Source: Candidatus Saccharimonadota bacterium (GTDB lineage Bacteria; Patescibacteriota; Saccharimonadia; Saccharimonadales; Saccharimonadaceae). From it: a DNA stretch of 64,000 nt. Both the position numbers and the translations under genes were made by a program. Shown here in pieces: positions 1 to 8,683 of the stretch; position 1 is the first letter of the stretch, and every line of letters begins with the position of its first letter. The stretch is taken from positions 94,271 through 158,270 of the forward strand of contig DAIDKE010000002.1 in assembly GCA_027450165.1 (NCBI GenBank), written 5' to 3'. The notes below the pieces were generated by a model that saw only the letters and a program-made list of their open reading frames with translations, was not told where the DNA came from and made no database searches.

Positions 1-42
1 ATCAACTTGCGCGATCAACCACAAACCTTTTGCGGCTGCATA

Positions 43-71
43 ATTATACTATATAATCTATAAAAAGTCAA
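43..71 (-). promoter_or_regulatory. Sigma70-type promoter reading out of the window's left edge
   Basis: On the minus strand TTGACT (71-66) is followed by a 17-nt spacer and TATAAT (48-43). Transcription would run left, out of the window. What it drives cannot be seen; the roughly 40 transcribed bases in view show no start codon with a good ribosome binding site. Confidence 0.7.
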
Positions 72-75
72 TCGT

Positions 76-897
76 TCAGTCTACGGTATCCCGAAGGCTA
101 TCAAGGTAAGCCATATCCTCTGGACTAATTTCAAAGTCGACGGCGGCGTTTTCTAAAATAAATTGTTCGTGAGTTGACTTCGGTAATGGCAGCGTTCCCC
201 GCTGCAGAGTGTAGCGAATCGAGATTTGGGCGATTGATTTGCCGTATTTGTCGGCCAATTTGTGAATTTCAATGTTGCTAAGCAGGCGGCCGGTGGCCAG
301 TGGCGAATAGGCCTCGACCAAAATATTGTGTTCCTGGCAAAACTTGGTGACTTCGTCTTGGGTGTAGCCGATGAAGAATCGAATCTGGTTAGCGGCAGGC
401 ACCACTGAACCGCTATCTAGGATTGCCTGTAAATCATGCACGTTAAAGTTCGATACTCCAATTGCCCTAGCGCGACCCGAGCGGTAAATCTTTTCCATCT
501 CGGCCCAAACTTCAATGTTTTGCGGCGTATAGTCGGCGCCGCGTTCACTCCATGGCCATGGTGCGTGGATTAGGTACAGATCAACATAGTCTAACGCGAG
601 CGCGTCCATGGTTTTTTCAAAAGTCGGCAAAACATCGGCCGCATTTTTAATCTCGGCCGGCAGTTTAGTGGTTAAAAATATCTCTTCACGCGCGATGCCG
701 CTATCTCGGATTGCTCGGCCAACGCTAGCTTCGTTGCCGTAGGCTCTAGCGGTGTCGACGTGCCTATAACCATTGTTCAGCGCGAACAAGGTTGAATTGT
801 AAGCTGCGTCACCATCCGGGATCTGCCAGGTCCCAAAGCCGATCTTTGGAATTTTAGCGCCCGTGTTGAGTGTATAAGTGTCGTTTAAAATTGCCAT
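76..897 (-). CDS. Aldo/keto reductase
   Basis: NAD(P)H-dependent cytosolic reductase of aldehydes and ketones, 273 aa, the usual length for the family. The fold start GTGxxIPxIGFGTW is at the N-terminus. The catalytic tetrad is complete and in the standard spacing: D48, Y53 (DTARAYGNE), K78 and H111 (LYLIHAPWPW). The GVSNF motif follows in the middle. This looks like the AKR5-type (2,5-diketogluconate reductase-like) group, but the substrate cannot be told from sequence. GGGGAGG lies 7-8 nt upstream of the ATG and supports this start. It is divergent from the Nudix gene at 973. Confidence 0.93.
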   Translation of the reverse strand: MAILNDTYTLNTGAKIPKIGFGTWQIPDGDAAYNSTLFALNNGYRHVDTARAYGNEASVGRAIRDSGIAREEIFLTTKLPAEIKNAADVLPTFEKTMDALALDYVDLYLIHAPWPWSERGADYTPQNIEVWAEMEKIYRSGRARAIGVSNFNVHDLQAILDSGSVVPAANQIRFFIGYTQDEVTKFCQEHNILVEAYSPLATGRLLSNIEIHKLADKYGKSIAQISIRYTLQRGTLPLPKSTHEQFILENAAVDFEISPEDMAYLDSLRDTVD

Positions 898-934
898 ATA
901 TTTTCCTCCCCTATAATTCCATGATACGCGCTTA

Positions 935-972
935 TTGTCATAAGCACGACCAAGTGGTGTATTATTAGGTCA
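935..972 (+). promoter_or_regulatory. Promoter of the Nudix gene, apparently giving a leaderless mRNA
   Basis: TATTAT (960-965) ends 7 nt before the ATG at 973, with TTGTCA at 935-940 as a possible -35 (19-nt spacer). With a normal -10 to start-site distance the transcript would begin at or next to the ATG. No Shine-Dalgarno sequence is present. Confidence 0.55.
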
Positions 973-1572
973 ATGAATACCACCACATCCGCACCAACCG
1001 CGGCTTTAACTTCCGAGGGCTTCGTCGTTGAATATTACGACGTAGTTGACCGCAACGATAAATTACTTGGCTATACGGCCGATTTTGACGAGGCACGCCG
1101 GCGTGGCTTGTGGCGCCGCGGCATTAGGGTGATCATATATACCGACACTGGGCGCATTGTCATGCAAAAACGTTCTAACAACCTGGTCTTTTACCCCGGT
1201 GAAGTTGAGGTATCGGTCGGCGGAGGCGTTAATACCGGCGAAACTCCGCTTGATGCTGTTATTCGCGAGGTTAAAGAAGAACTCGGTATAGATATATCTG
1301 GCTATAAGATACGATTTTTGGGTCGTACGCGCTACAATCATCGGTTTAAGAATAACTGCGCTCATCGAATTATCGGCTATAACTACGCCGTTCGCATACC
1401 CGAAAAAGATCTGAAATTCAATCCGGACACGCGTGAAACAGAGGCAGTTTTTCTAATGACTCGGCGCCAATTACTGCGAGCCTTAAGAACGCACCGCATT
1501 AAAAACTTCGGTCGACTTGTACCGCTTTATGCAACCTGGCGCAAGCTGCTAGACGAAATACCTAAGAATTAG
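973..1572 (+). CDS. Nudix hydrolase, IDI-like
   Basis: Hydrolyses or isomerises a nucleoside- or isoprenoid-diphosphate type substrate. The 199-aa protein has a complete Nudix box, starting at GGVNTGETPLDAV and continuing with REVKEELGI, which gives the metal-binding REUXEEXGU core. The upstream MQKRS strand and the N-terminal region resemble isopentenyl-diphosphate isomerase-like Nudix proteins, but the isomerase cysteine is not obvious, so a hydrolase role is equally likely. It ends 11 nt inside the convergent thymidine kinase gene. The start is supported by the closely placed -10 element. Confidence 0.88.
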   Translation: MNTTTSAPTAALTSEGFVVEYYDVVDRNDKLLGYTADFDEARRRGLWRRGIRVIIYTDTGRIVMQKRSNNLVFYPGEVEVSVGGGVNTGETPLDAVIREVKEELGIDISGYKIRFLGRTRYNHRFKNNCAHRIIGYNYAVRIPEKDLKFNPDTRETEAVFLMTRRQLLRALRTHRIKNFGRLVPLYATWRKLLDEIPKN

Positions 1573-2155
1573 CCTTGGCAAGCTCGGTTAAATAGCAGCT
1601 GCCGCAGAGTGAGTCATAAGTGACGCTACCTTCGCCGTCGATCGCCACTTGATTGCCATCAAAAACGAAAACACCATTAACCATACGGGTATTGAATTCG
1701 GCTTGCGAGCCGCAGCGGCACATTGTCGGCAGTTTTTCAATATGATCGGCCAGCTCAAGTAGCCGTTTGCTTCCAGGGAACATTAACCGGCGAAAATCGG
1801 CCCTTAAGCCATATGCGATTACCGAAATCTCGTCGAACTTAGCAACTTCAAATAGTTGATCGATCTGTTCCGGCTGCAAAAATTGAGCTTCGTCAACCAA
1901 AACGCAATTTAAGCCACCTTTTTTATCACTAATTTTGCGGATAGTATCGCGGAGGTTCATTTTTGGCGTGATTAGGGCGTCAACTTTACGTTCAAGTCCG
2001 GCCCGCGCCACAATCATCTTGCTGCCTTTAGTGTCAACGCTCGGCTTGACGACAGCTACCTTCAAGCCGCGTTCCTCGTAGTTATAGGCGGCATTAATCA
2101 AGGCCGTACTTTTACCGCTATTCATCGCGCCGTATTTAAAGTGAAGTTTTGCCAT
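1562..2155 (-). CDS. tdk: Thymidine kinase (type II)
   Basis: Phosphorylates thymidine to dTMP in the pyrimidine salvage route. The 197-aa protein has the P-loop GAMNSGKS (residues 9-16), the LVDEAQFL segment with catalytic E89, and a C-terminal lasso with a four-cysteine zinc site (CRC near 145 and CGSC near 185). It is one of the few proteins here that keeps a zinc site. GAGGGCGGT just upstream of the ATG serves as ribosome binding site. Salvage fits a reduced CPR genome lacking de novo nucleotide synthesis (lineage knowledge, not shown here). Confidence 0.96.
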   Translation of the reverse strand: MAKLHFKYGAMNSGKSTALINAAYNYEERGLKVAVVKPSVDTKGSKMIVARAGLERKVDALITPKMNLRDTIRKISDKKGGLNCVLVDEAQFLQPEQIDQLFEVAKFDEISVIAYGLRADFRRLMFPGSKRLLELADHIEKLPTMCRCGSQAEFNTRMVNGVFVFDGNQVAIDGEGSVTYDSLCGSCYLTELAKANS

Positions 2156-2222
2156 ACCGCCCTCTCAATCTAATTTAGATTTTAGCACGGTGACCGATGA
2201 TAATTACTAGTTTGTTGTTTAT

Positions 2223-3086
2223 TTAACCGACTTGCGCTGCGCTAATGACTTCGGCCGAAGCTCGCAAATAGTCTTCAGCCGCTTGCATATCAAGTGGTCG
2301 TTTGCCTAATTCGTCTATCGGATGCAACTGTCCTTCGGCGTCCCAGGACAGATTTGGGTATTTTCTAAGTAATTGTGGCAAATCGTCGCGCACAACGTCG
2401 GCACTTAAGCCGCCAGCGACCGCTAGTCCAACTTTCACGTCAAGTTTGGAATCGGCCTCTTCTAGAAAATGATCGAGACTCGTAACGTCGAGGCGCTTAC
2501 CTGTGCCGTGTGAAGAATCAAACAAAATATAATCAATAAATCTAACATAGTGACCCAAGCGCCGCGCCACACCTTTTGGCTTGAGCTCGTCCATAGCGTC
2601 CTTGTGGCACTGCAAAAGAGTCGTCAAACCATATTCTTCGCTTAGCTCCTCAAGAAAATGCAGCATCGCGTTATCGTTATGCCATGGTAAAAGGTCGAAC
2701 TGAATAGCCTGAAGCCATGGCCCTCCACGCTCAACAATTCTTCTGACGAACTGGCGTCGGTAGTCTGCATCGGTGACAAACTTGCTGTCTATGTAAGTCA
2801 GCGCAACAGGCAAGGTGTCCGGAGAGGTTGCATTGTGGTCCCGCCCGTCGAGCGCGCCTCGAAACTCATTTTCGCCGACCGGATACCACTCCCGCCCGTA
2901 CCTATTTTCAACATCAAGCCATTGGGTTGTGTGAACTGCTTTGACGCCCAGTCCAAGCTGACGGCCAGTTTTAAATAAGCCAACTTCTTCGGCGCTAGCC
3001 TCGAGCTGGTGCTGAATCTCTGGCGAAATTACGCCGCTAACGCCAACGTAAGGTTGTGGCCTCTCGCTGTTGATAGATGATGTCAT
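2223..3086 (-). CDS. TIM-barrel protein resembling phosphoribosylanthranilate isomerase
   Basis: The 287-aa protein has beta-strand segments typical of a (beta/alpha)8 barrel. Near residue 190 LFDSSHGTGKRLD resembles the phosphate-binding LLDSxxGGTG segment of TrpF, and VGLAVAGGLSADVV resembles the next TrpF phosphate-binding loop. The N-terminal half does not match a standard TrpF and the protein is about 80 aa longer. No other trp biosynthetic gene is nearby, so the tryptophan role is doubtful. The start is fixed by a good promoter placing a -10 six bases before the ATG, with no Shine-Dalgarno site. Confidence 0.55.
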   Translation of the reverse strand: MTSSINSERPQPYVGVSGVISPEIQHQLEASAEEVGLFKTGRQLGLGVKAVHTTQWLDVENRYGREWYPVGENEFRGALDGRDHNATSPDTLPVALTYIDSKFVTDADYRRQFVRRIVERGGPWLQAIQFDLLPWHNDNAMLHFLEELSEEYGLTTLLQCHKDAMDELKPKGVARRLGHYVRFIDYILFDSSHGTGKRLDVTSLDHFLEEADSKLDVKVGLAVAGGLSADVVRDDLPQLLRKYPNLSWDAEGQLHPIDELGKRPLDMQAAEDYLRASAEVISAAQVG

Positions 3087-3121
3087 TTTTTTAGTATCTC
3101 TAAGTTAGTAGTAATTAACAA
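3087..3121 (-). promoter_or_regulatory. Leaderless promoter of the TrpF-like gene
   Basis: On the minus strand TTGTTA (3121-3116), a 17-nt spacer and GATACT (3098-3093) are followed by six A residues and then the ATG at 3086. This is the clearest sigma70 promoter in the window whose start site would fall on the start codon. Confidence 0.7.
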
Positions 3122-3132
3122 GCATAAATGGT

Positions 3133-3669
3133 TTAGCCGAAGACCCTCGGATCAACTTCTTCCCAGGTTCGGAATGCGGTCGTTAAAACATATTGACCAA
3201 TCTCGCGGACGTTTTCGGGAATCCTTGACCCATCGAGATCGCTTAACTCTTGGTAACTAAGCCAGCGCAAATCGGTTGACTCGCCTTCGTCTGGGCGGTG
3301 AGCCGGCTCGCCAGTTGCCGTAAAAGCCATAGCAATGTCGGTGTGCTTGTGATGTCCTTCGTGATCGAAATTGTGCGTGTTAATTGATACCGGATACGGC
3401 AATAATGTCGTATTGGTCATAGTTTTAATGCGGTCTTTGGGTTGTAGTAACCTTAGCTGCTCGATGTCATAACCGGCCTCTTCTAGCAACTCATGCTTAA
3501 TGGCCTGCCATGGATTTTCGGTTAGCTCAACATGGCCGCCTGGCTGCAATAAAATGTGCAGTAGTTTATGTGTATGTAGCAAAAGTCGCGGCTCGTCGGT
3601 GTCCTTGCGAACAATAAACGCACTCGCCGTTAGGTCGTGTTCACCTTCCCCTGTGTGAATATGTGGCAT
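3133..3669 (-). CDS. Nudix hydrolase
   Basis: The 178-aa protein has a Nudix box beginning GGHVELTENPWQAIKHELLEEAG. The catalytic HELLEEAG core has His where Arg is usual (REUXEE), but the metal-binding glutamates are kept. The N-terminal strand ASAFIVRKD and the LLLHTHKLLHILLQPGGH segment are typical of ADP-ribose or 8-oxo-nucleotide type hydrolases; the substrate is unknown. It starts 4 nt after the end of the upstream hydrolase gene (3674-4996) and is probably co-transcribed with it. Confidence 0.85.
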   Translation of the reverse strand: MPHIHTGEGEHDLTASAFIVRKDTDEPRLLLHTHKLLHILLQPGGHVELTENPWQAIKHELLEEAGYDIEQLRLLQPKDRIKTMTNTTLLPYPVSINTHNFDHEGHHKHTDIAMAFTATGEPAHRPDEGESTDLRWLSYQELSDLDGSRIPENVREIGQYVLTTAFRTWEEVDPRVFG

Positions 3670-3673
3670 ATGC

Positions 3674-4996
3674 CTAGCTTAACCCTGATTTGAAAGTTTT
3701 CAAATAGTCATACTTTGAGCCGCCGGCTGTTGTGTCGGCATGTAGGCCTTGGTTGGTTTTGATTTTGTTATTACTACTATCTTGATCGGCGCTCGCAATC
3801 ACTGCGTTGATAGACGGGTTAATATTTGTGTTGATAAATTTGTTGTACATATCTTTGCGATATGGCAGGTTAAAATGTGTGACATCTAGAGGTACGAACG
3901 TGACATTGGCGCCGTATTTTTTGGCTAGTTTACTTAGCGCGTTTGAGCTTTCGCTAACATTAACGATGTGATCTTTGGAAGGTATTTCGGCCATCGTGTA
4001 ATGAATAACTGGCTGGATACCGTCTTTTGGCTTCGACAAAATTTCGACAATCTTATCGATACTATATTCATTTAAGAACTGGTCGCGATCGCTATCTGGA
4101 AAATTCATTGGCGCACCTTCGACAATAGCTGCCTGGTTATAAGCCAAAGCTGGCGTTGCCACATTTGGGTTAGCTATTTCGGCGTTGGTCTTGCGGACCG
4201 CCGAGATAAAGCCCTGAAGGTCGAAAATCTTGCCGTTATGATACATAAATTGGTTTTGAGAGCTATATAGATTAGCGGCCGCCTGAGCTGTGTGTGAGTA
4301 TTGCAGGCCGTCACAGACTTTTATCTCGTTAAAACAAGCGTTTAGGCTGCGGCCGATCACACTGGAGGCAATATTCATCACCTGCTGCGCGACCCCGTCT
4401 TTGCCGACTGGTGTGCTGTTCATGGTGTCGCCCACAATATAAACATTCGGCTGGGTGACTTGGATTTCGGCGCCAATTGCGCTCAGCGCTACGCCGCCCA
4501 TGCTGTAGCCGTCCAAATTCAAATAACGAATTGGTACGCCGGTTTTCTTTTCCTCGGCCTGCAAGCCGTCCATAACAGCCTTAACGTAAGTATCGACGTC
4601 GATATAATCACCACCGTAATCAAGCGCAAAGACGTGCCCAAAGTTGGCATGAGCCTTAAGGGCTTCGGCGGCGATAGTCGATTCTTTAGTATTAAAGCCG
4701 GTTAAAACGATTGTCGCGCGGTCTTCGTCGGCGGTGTTTGTGGGGTCATAGATATGTTCAAGCTCTGGCTCAATACTAGCGGCGTAGGCTCTGCCGTTCT
4801 GGATATCTGCTCGCAAGAAGGCGCCCATAGTTAGCGATGCCATGCCCAGGCCAGCCATAACTACACCAGCGGCTTCTAGCCTTCGGATCCGTGTTTGACG
4901 TTGTATCTCGCGTCGGTGATGCTCGTATGCCGCCATATCGACTTTGGGCGCTGGTGGTAAATCGGACAAACCGGACGTCAACTCCGGGCTTTTCAT
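3674..4996 (-). CDS. Membrane-anchored alpha/beta hydrolase-like protein
   Basis: 440 aa from the ATG at 4996. A cytosolic N-terminus is followed by one membrane segment (about residues 43-62) and an exported alpha/beta hydrolase-like domain. The nucleophile elbow LDGYSMGG puts the serine at residue 165, and the late VTHFNLPY supplies a plausible histidine. The exact enzyme class is not recognisable. An in-frame extension to 5077 would run through the promoter; TATAAT at 5008-5003 lies six bases before this ATG, so I chose 4996 and infer a leaderless message. Confidence 0.72.
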   Translation of the reverse strand: MKSPELTSGLSDLPPAPKVDMAAYEHHRREIQRQTRIRRLEAAGVVMAGLGMASLTMGAFLRADIQNGRAYAASIEPELEHIYDPTNTADEDRATIVLTGFNTKESTIAAEALKAHANFGHVFALDYGGDYIDVDTYVKAVMDGLQAEEKKTGVPIRYLNLDGYSMGGVALSAIGAEIQVTQPNVYIVGDTMNSTPVGKDGVAQQVMNIASSVIGRSLNACFNEIKVCDGLQYSHTAQAAANLYSSQNQFMYHNGKIFDLQGFISAVRKTNAEIANPNVATPALAYNQAAIVEGAPMNFPDSDRDQFLNEYSIDKIVEILSKPKDGIQPVIHYTMAEIPSKDHIVNVSESSNALSKLAKKYGANVTFVPLDVTHFNLPYRKDMYNKFINTNINPSINAVIASADQDSSNNKIKTNQGLHADTTAGGSKYDYLKTFKSGLS

Positions 4997-5002
4997 TGGG
5001 GC

Positions 5003-5046
5003 ATTATAGCACAGCCTAGCTGTAGTAAAACCTAAGGATGTACAAT
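5003..5046. promoter_or_regulatory. Divergent -10 elements for two leaderless genes
   Basis: Minus strand: TATAAT at 5008-5003, six bases before the ATG at 4996. Plus strand: TACAAT at 5041-5046, six bases before the ATG at 5053. The -35 elements are weak on both sides. Neither gene has a Shine-Dalgarno sequence. Confidence 0.55.
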
Positions 5047-5052
5047 GGTGCA

Positions 5053-5256
5053 ATGAAGCATAAGAAGCGTGGCCCAACTAATCCGCTATCGCCCAACCCG
5101 TCTGACTACTGTTATGCGCGCGGTAAAAAGAAGCGAAAATATAAAACTAAACTTGAAGCTGAAATTTTCGCACCGACGCATAAATTACAACAGTACGTCT
5201 GTGAGTACTGCGGTTTTTGGCATAATGGCAACAGTAGTCTAAATAATAAAGACTAG
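5053..5256 (+). CDS. Small zinc-ribbon-like basic protein
   Basis: 67 aa from the ATG at 5053, strongly basic in the first half (KHKKRG, ARGKKKRKYKTK). Cysteines occur at DYCYARG and VCEYCGFWHNG, giving a plausible C-x-C-x2-C-x3-H metal site. Small proteins with a CxxCGxWH ending are common, uncharacterised and often near phage or DNA-binding genes. The start was chosen because TACAAT lies six bases upstream; an in-frame ATG at 5038 would overlap that -10. Confidence 0.6.
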   Translation: MKHKKRGPTNPLSPNPSDYCYARGKKKRKYKTKLEAEIFAPTHKLQQYVCEYCGFWHNGNSSLNNKD

Positions 5257-5261
5257 AGGTG

Positions 5262-5289
5262 TTGACACTATAGTATATCTAGCTAATTT
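5262..5289 (+). promoter_or_regulatory. Probable promoter of the G1 peptidase gene
   Basis: TTGACA (5262-5267), a 16-nt spacer, and TAATTT (5284-5289). Other A/T-rich hexamers nearby (TATGCT at 5294) could act as the -10. The downstream GTG at 5329 has only a weak ribosome binding site. Confidence 0.5.
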
Positions 5290-5328
5290 AGGTTATGCTA
5301 TATATAAAGTTCAACCAAGATAAAAATA

Positions 5329-6414
5329 GTGTCAAAAATAAAAAAATCATCGTCGACTAAACGTTCAAGCGGCCAAGCGCTGATAATTGTTATTGGTATT
5401 GTTTTGTCTTTGGCGGCCGTGGGCGGTTCGGCTCTAGCTTTTGAGAATTATGTGTTGCCGCATAAAGTGGCCGTTACTAATCAGAAGCCTAAGACAACCC
5501 CTAAGACAACAAGCGCGCCCAAAGCTGCGCCAACCAAGACTACTGCACCAGCTCAGACGCCTAAACAAACACAAGCTCCGGTAGATACTACCGTTCAGCC
5601 GACGGCACCGGTTGTAGCGACGCCACCCCCAACTCCGGCACCGCAACCGGTGGCCCAAACACAGCCATCGCCAGGTACAAGTGTCCAGCAGCTCGTACCA
5701 ACTTCAAGTACCTCAACCAGTTCGACATCATCGACTAGCTCAACATCGAGCACGACTGGCTCGTCCGACCCCGCTCCAGCCACCGGTGGCTATAATTCAA
5801 CCAACTGGTCAGGCTATGCTGCTTTAAGCGGCAAATTTACATCCGTAAGTGGCTCATGGGTGGTTCCGTCGGTGACCGGCACCGGCAGCGGCGAATCTGG
5901 CGATGCTAGCTGGGTTGGCATCGGTGGCGTCAACTCGAAAGATTTAATCCAAGCTGGCACTGATAACACAGTCAATGCCGACGGCAGCGTTACGACAATC
6001 GCCTTTTATGAAATGCTACCAGACCCCGCCATGCAAATCACTTCTCTTAAAGTTAGCGTTGGTGATACAATTTCAGTTTCGATTGTCCAGCAAGCCGACG
6101 GCACCTGGACGATTACCGTCGGCGACGTAACCACCGGCAAGGCCTATACTAACAACGTTAGCTATACATCTACCTACTCGTCGGCCGAATGGATCGAAGA
6201 AGACCCTAGCTACCTAAATGGCTCGCTGGTACCGTTTGATAAATTTAGTCACGTAGTATTTTCGGGCGGCGGTGCAACCATGAACGGTGCACTAACAACC
6301 ATTACCGCCAGTGGCGCTCAGCCAATCACCCTAGTCGATAGCGCCAGTAACCCACTCGCCACGCCATCGGTTGTTGACAGTACTGGTGAAAGCTTTTGGG
6401 TAGTTAGAAACTAG
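5329..6414 (+). CDS. Secreted glutamic peptidase (G1/eqolisin family)
   Basis: 361 aa. One membrane segment or uncleaved signal (about residues 15-38) is followed by a long Pro/Thr/Ser-rich stalk (to about 150) and a beta-sandwich catalytic domain. Family G1 landmarks are present: NSTNWSGY (156-163), the GSWVVPSV strand, SWVGIGG, LIQAG with the catalytic-type glutamine Q208, and AEWIEEDP (286-293) with the catalytic-type glutamate. G1 enzymes are acid-active endopeptidases using a Gln/Glu dyad. The product would act outside the cell, tethered by its stalk. Start codon is GTG. It is followed convergently by the deacetylase gene. Confidence 0.85.
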   Translation: MSKIKKSSSTKRSSGQALIIVIGIVLSLAAVGGSALAFENYVLPHKVAVTNQKPKTTPKTTSAPKAAPTKTTAPAQTPKQTQAPVDTTVQPTAPVVATPPPTPAPQPVAQTQPSPGTSVQQLVPTSSTSTSSTSSTSSTSSTTGSSDPAPATGGYNSTNWSGYAALSGKFTSVSGSWVVPSVTGTGSGESGDASWVGIGGVNSKDLIQAGTDNTVNADGSVTTIAFYEMLPDPAMQITSLKVSVGDTISVSIVQQADGTWTITVGDVTTGKAYTNNVSYTSTYSSAEWIEEDPSYLNGSLVPFDKFSHVVFSGGGATMNGALTTITASGAQPITLVDSASNPLATPSVVDSTGESFWVVRN

Positions 6415-6438
6415 TTCTAATTTTGACGATGATCTTGC

Positions 6439-8595
6439 CTATAGCTGTGGCAGTACGGTATCAAGAGCCTGACCAACGGTCATAACCTGTACGCCGGTTG
6501 AACGTATGTTTGACAACTCAGCCGATAAGTCGGATGGTGTCGTATGGTACGGGTCAGTGCCATTGTCGATGCCATGATAGACGATTACGAGCCAGCTATT
6601 GGTGTTAATAGCCTGGTTGACCCAATCGGCAACCTCGGCCGGAGTCGTGGTAGCTTCTATATTTTGGACGCGTATGTTGTACGGGTCGAAATTATCTTTG
6701 CTGTTATAGCCTACATCAACCGAACGGTGCGATCGATAATATTGTTTGACAGCGGTTAATACTGATTGGTTGTATAGACCTTCGGGGCTGGCAAAGTCGA
6801 TTGCCGTATCACTACCAAACAATCCGCGGAGCGTAGATTGTGATTGGCTTAGTTCGGTGTTTAAGGCGCTACTCGTTAGGGTCGTTAGTGCGGGATGTGT
6901 TACTGTGTGTGATCCAATCTCGCTGCCCTGTGCTTTAAAGGCACTTGCCTGAGCGGTCGTCATGTAGCCGGGTGTATTGAGGAAACCCGATATCAGGTAT
7001 TGAGTTGAGACGACGCCATATTGTTCAAGCAAAGGAAGGCCATTGGTGTAGGTTGAAGCGAGACCATCATCAAAAGTTAAACTCACGATTGGCTGCGAAA
7101 AACCGGTCGGAGTGTATTCTTGCATGCTATAGTCGTCAACTTGAAGCCAGCCATTGCTTGAGATCAGCATGAATACGGTAGCTGACGTGGCGCCCTTCGG
7201 CAAAGTGAATGTAGAGCTATATTGCGTCCAAGTAGTACTAGAGTTGCTATTAGGTAACGGTCGAGGAATTGTCATGTAGTTTTCGTTATTGCTTGAGTCG
7301 GTGTACATAACAACGGCGCTAGGCTGGGTGTTCGTTTTGTACCAAGCCGAAAACTTATAAGATTTATCACCCGACACAGACGATATTGGGTTAAAGTACC
7401 ATTTTGCGTCCCCGCTAGAGTATTTACTGATTGTGACTTTAACGCTTTTCGTACTGTTGTGTCCGTCGTTTGTGATGTAGCTAAAAGTCGATGTATTCGT
7501 TCCCCACTTATCGTGTTGCCAGCCGGTAGGCTGATTGTTGCTGGCGCTCTCGACCGACGGGTTGGAAATTAGGTTTGACGTGGGCACTTTGACCATCAAA
7601 CTTACGTCATCAATCGACAGCCATCCATTCGCGGCAATAAGATGAAAGATAGACACCTTTGTAATATTGGCCGGAATGGTCAGGTCGACAGACGCTTGAG
7701 CCCAAGTCTGACTTGCTGGAACACTCCCTAAATCAACGTAGGTAGCCTGACCGGACGCATCAAGGTATTGCGCGACCAATTCAGTACTGGTGCTAGATTG
7801 ATAATAATCAGAATATGTATAGGCCTGGCCGGCATTAACCGCAACCGCGTTAGCATACCACTTGGCGTCACCGCTCGAATAGTTACTCATTTGAACATAA
7901 AGGCTTCTTGTGCCAGTGTGTCCAGTGTTCTGGTAGCTAAAATTCGACGTGTTTGTGCCCCAGCCACCCTGGTTCCACGAGTCGGGCGTTACGCCGTCGG
8001 TTGAGGTCTCCATCGACGGATTGGCAATTAAGTTCTGTGTTGTTGTTGGTGGTGTCACGAACAGAGCAAGTCTAACGTCATCGATAGTTAAGCTGCCGTT
8101 ACTATCAATAAGATGGTATACAGTAACGGTTGCAACGTTAGAAGGTGTTGTGAAGTCGGTTGTGTACTGCATCCAGTTGGTTGCTGGCGCTGCTGGCGAT
8201 AATTCCACATATGTACTATTGCCGCTATTATCGACAAACGCCGCGACGACCCTTGTGCTAACGTCAGAACGATAATAGTCAGAATAGGTGTATTTAGTGC
8301 TTGGTGAAACAGACACGGGGTTCGCTAACCACTTTGCGTCACCTGTCGAGTAGTTAGTTATATTAACCGTGGCGCTCATGCTTCCGCTGTGCGGATTAGT
8401 AGAGCTGTAGTCAAAGCTTCTAGTGTTGCTCCCCCAGCCACCCTGGTTCCAGTCAGTTGGCTGACCGCCGCTTGCCGTTTCAAAAGACGGATTAGATATT
8501 AAGTTAACTGACGCCGCCCTAACTGGTGGCTGCAAGCCTAATAATAGATATAATGATAGAAACAACCCTGATATTAAATACACAAACTTCTTCAT
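6439..8595 (-). CDS. Secreted polysaccharide deacetylase with three carbohydrate-binding-like repeats
   Basis: 718 aa with a signal peptide (about 1-28). Three tandem repeats of about 150 aa follow (about 31-180, 190-340, 342-495). Each begins NLISNPSxE, carries a WNQGGWG or WQHDKWG element and GDAKW, and ends near the SIDDVSL type strand; they resemble CBM4/9-like jelly-roll modules. The C-terminal NodB domain has TFDDG (D509, D510) and SHTVTH (H563, H567), the metal-binding triad of CE4 deacetylases that remove N- or O-acetyl groups from polysaccharides. A TATAAT-type -10 and GGGAG precede the ATG. It probably binds and modifies cell-wall or matrix glycan. Confidence 0.9.
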   Translation of the reverse strand: MKKFVYLISGLFLSLYLLLGLQPPVRAASVNLISNPSFETASGGQPTDWNQGGWGSNTRSFDYSSTNPHSGSMSATVNITNYSTGDAKWLANPVSVSPSTKYTYSDYYRSDVSTRVVAAFVDNSGNSTYVELSPAAPATNWMQYTTDFTTPSNVATVTVYHLIDSNGSLTIDDVRLALFVTPPTTTQNLIANPSMETSTDGVTPDSWNQGGWGTNTSNFSYQNTGHTGTRSLYVQMSNYSSGDAKWYANAVAVNAGQAYTYSDYYQSSTSTELVAQYLDASGQATYVDLGSVPASQTWAQASVDLTIPANITKVSIFHLIAANGWLSIDDVSLMVKVPTSNLISNPSVESASNNQPTGWQHDKWGTNTSTFSYITNDGHNSTKSVKVTISKYSSGDAKWYFNPISSVSGDKSYKFSAWYKTNTQPSAVVMYTDSSNNENYMTIPRPLPNSNSSTTWTQYSSTFTLPKGATSATVFMLISSNGWLQVDDYSMQEYTPTGFSQPIVSLTFDDGLASTYTNGLPLLEQYGVVSTQYLISGFLNTPGYMTTAQASAFKAQGSEIGSHTVTHPALTTLTSSALNTELSQSQSTLRGLFGSDTAIDFASPEGLYNQSVLTAVKQYYRSHRSVDVGYNSKDNFDPYNIRVQNIEATTTPAEVADWVNQAINTNSWLVIVYHGIDNGTDPYHTTPSDLSAELSNIRSTGVQVMTVGQALDTVLPQL

Positions 8596-8683
8596 ACAAA
8601 ACTCCCGCTTATATAACTATTATATTAAGCTTGCAACATCACGTCAATTATGGCCTGAATAAGTTTTTGCATAACCAGTTTAG

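Noticed and set aside
5038..5052. Upstream ATG at 5038 as start of the zinc-ribbon gene
   Set aside because: It would place the -10 TACAAT inside the coding region and lacks a ribosome binding site.
6439..8595. Triplicated DNA as a recent tandem duplication
   Set aside because: The three modules share protein motifs but differ clearly at DNA level, so they are old domain repeats, not a recent duplication or assembly artefact.
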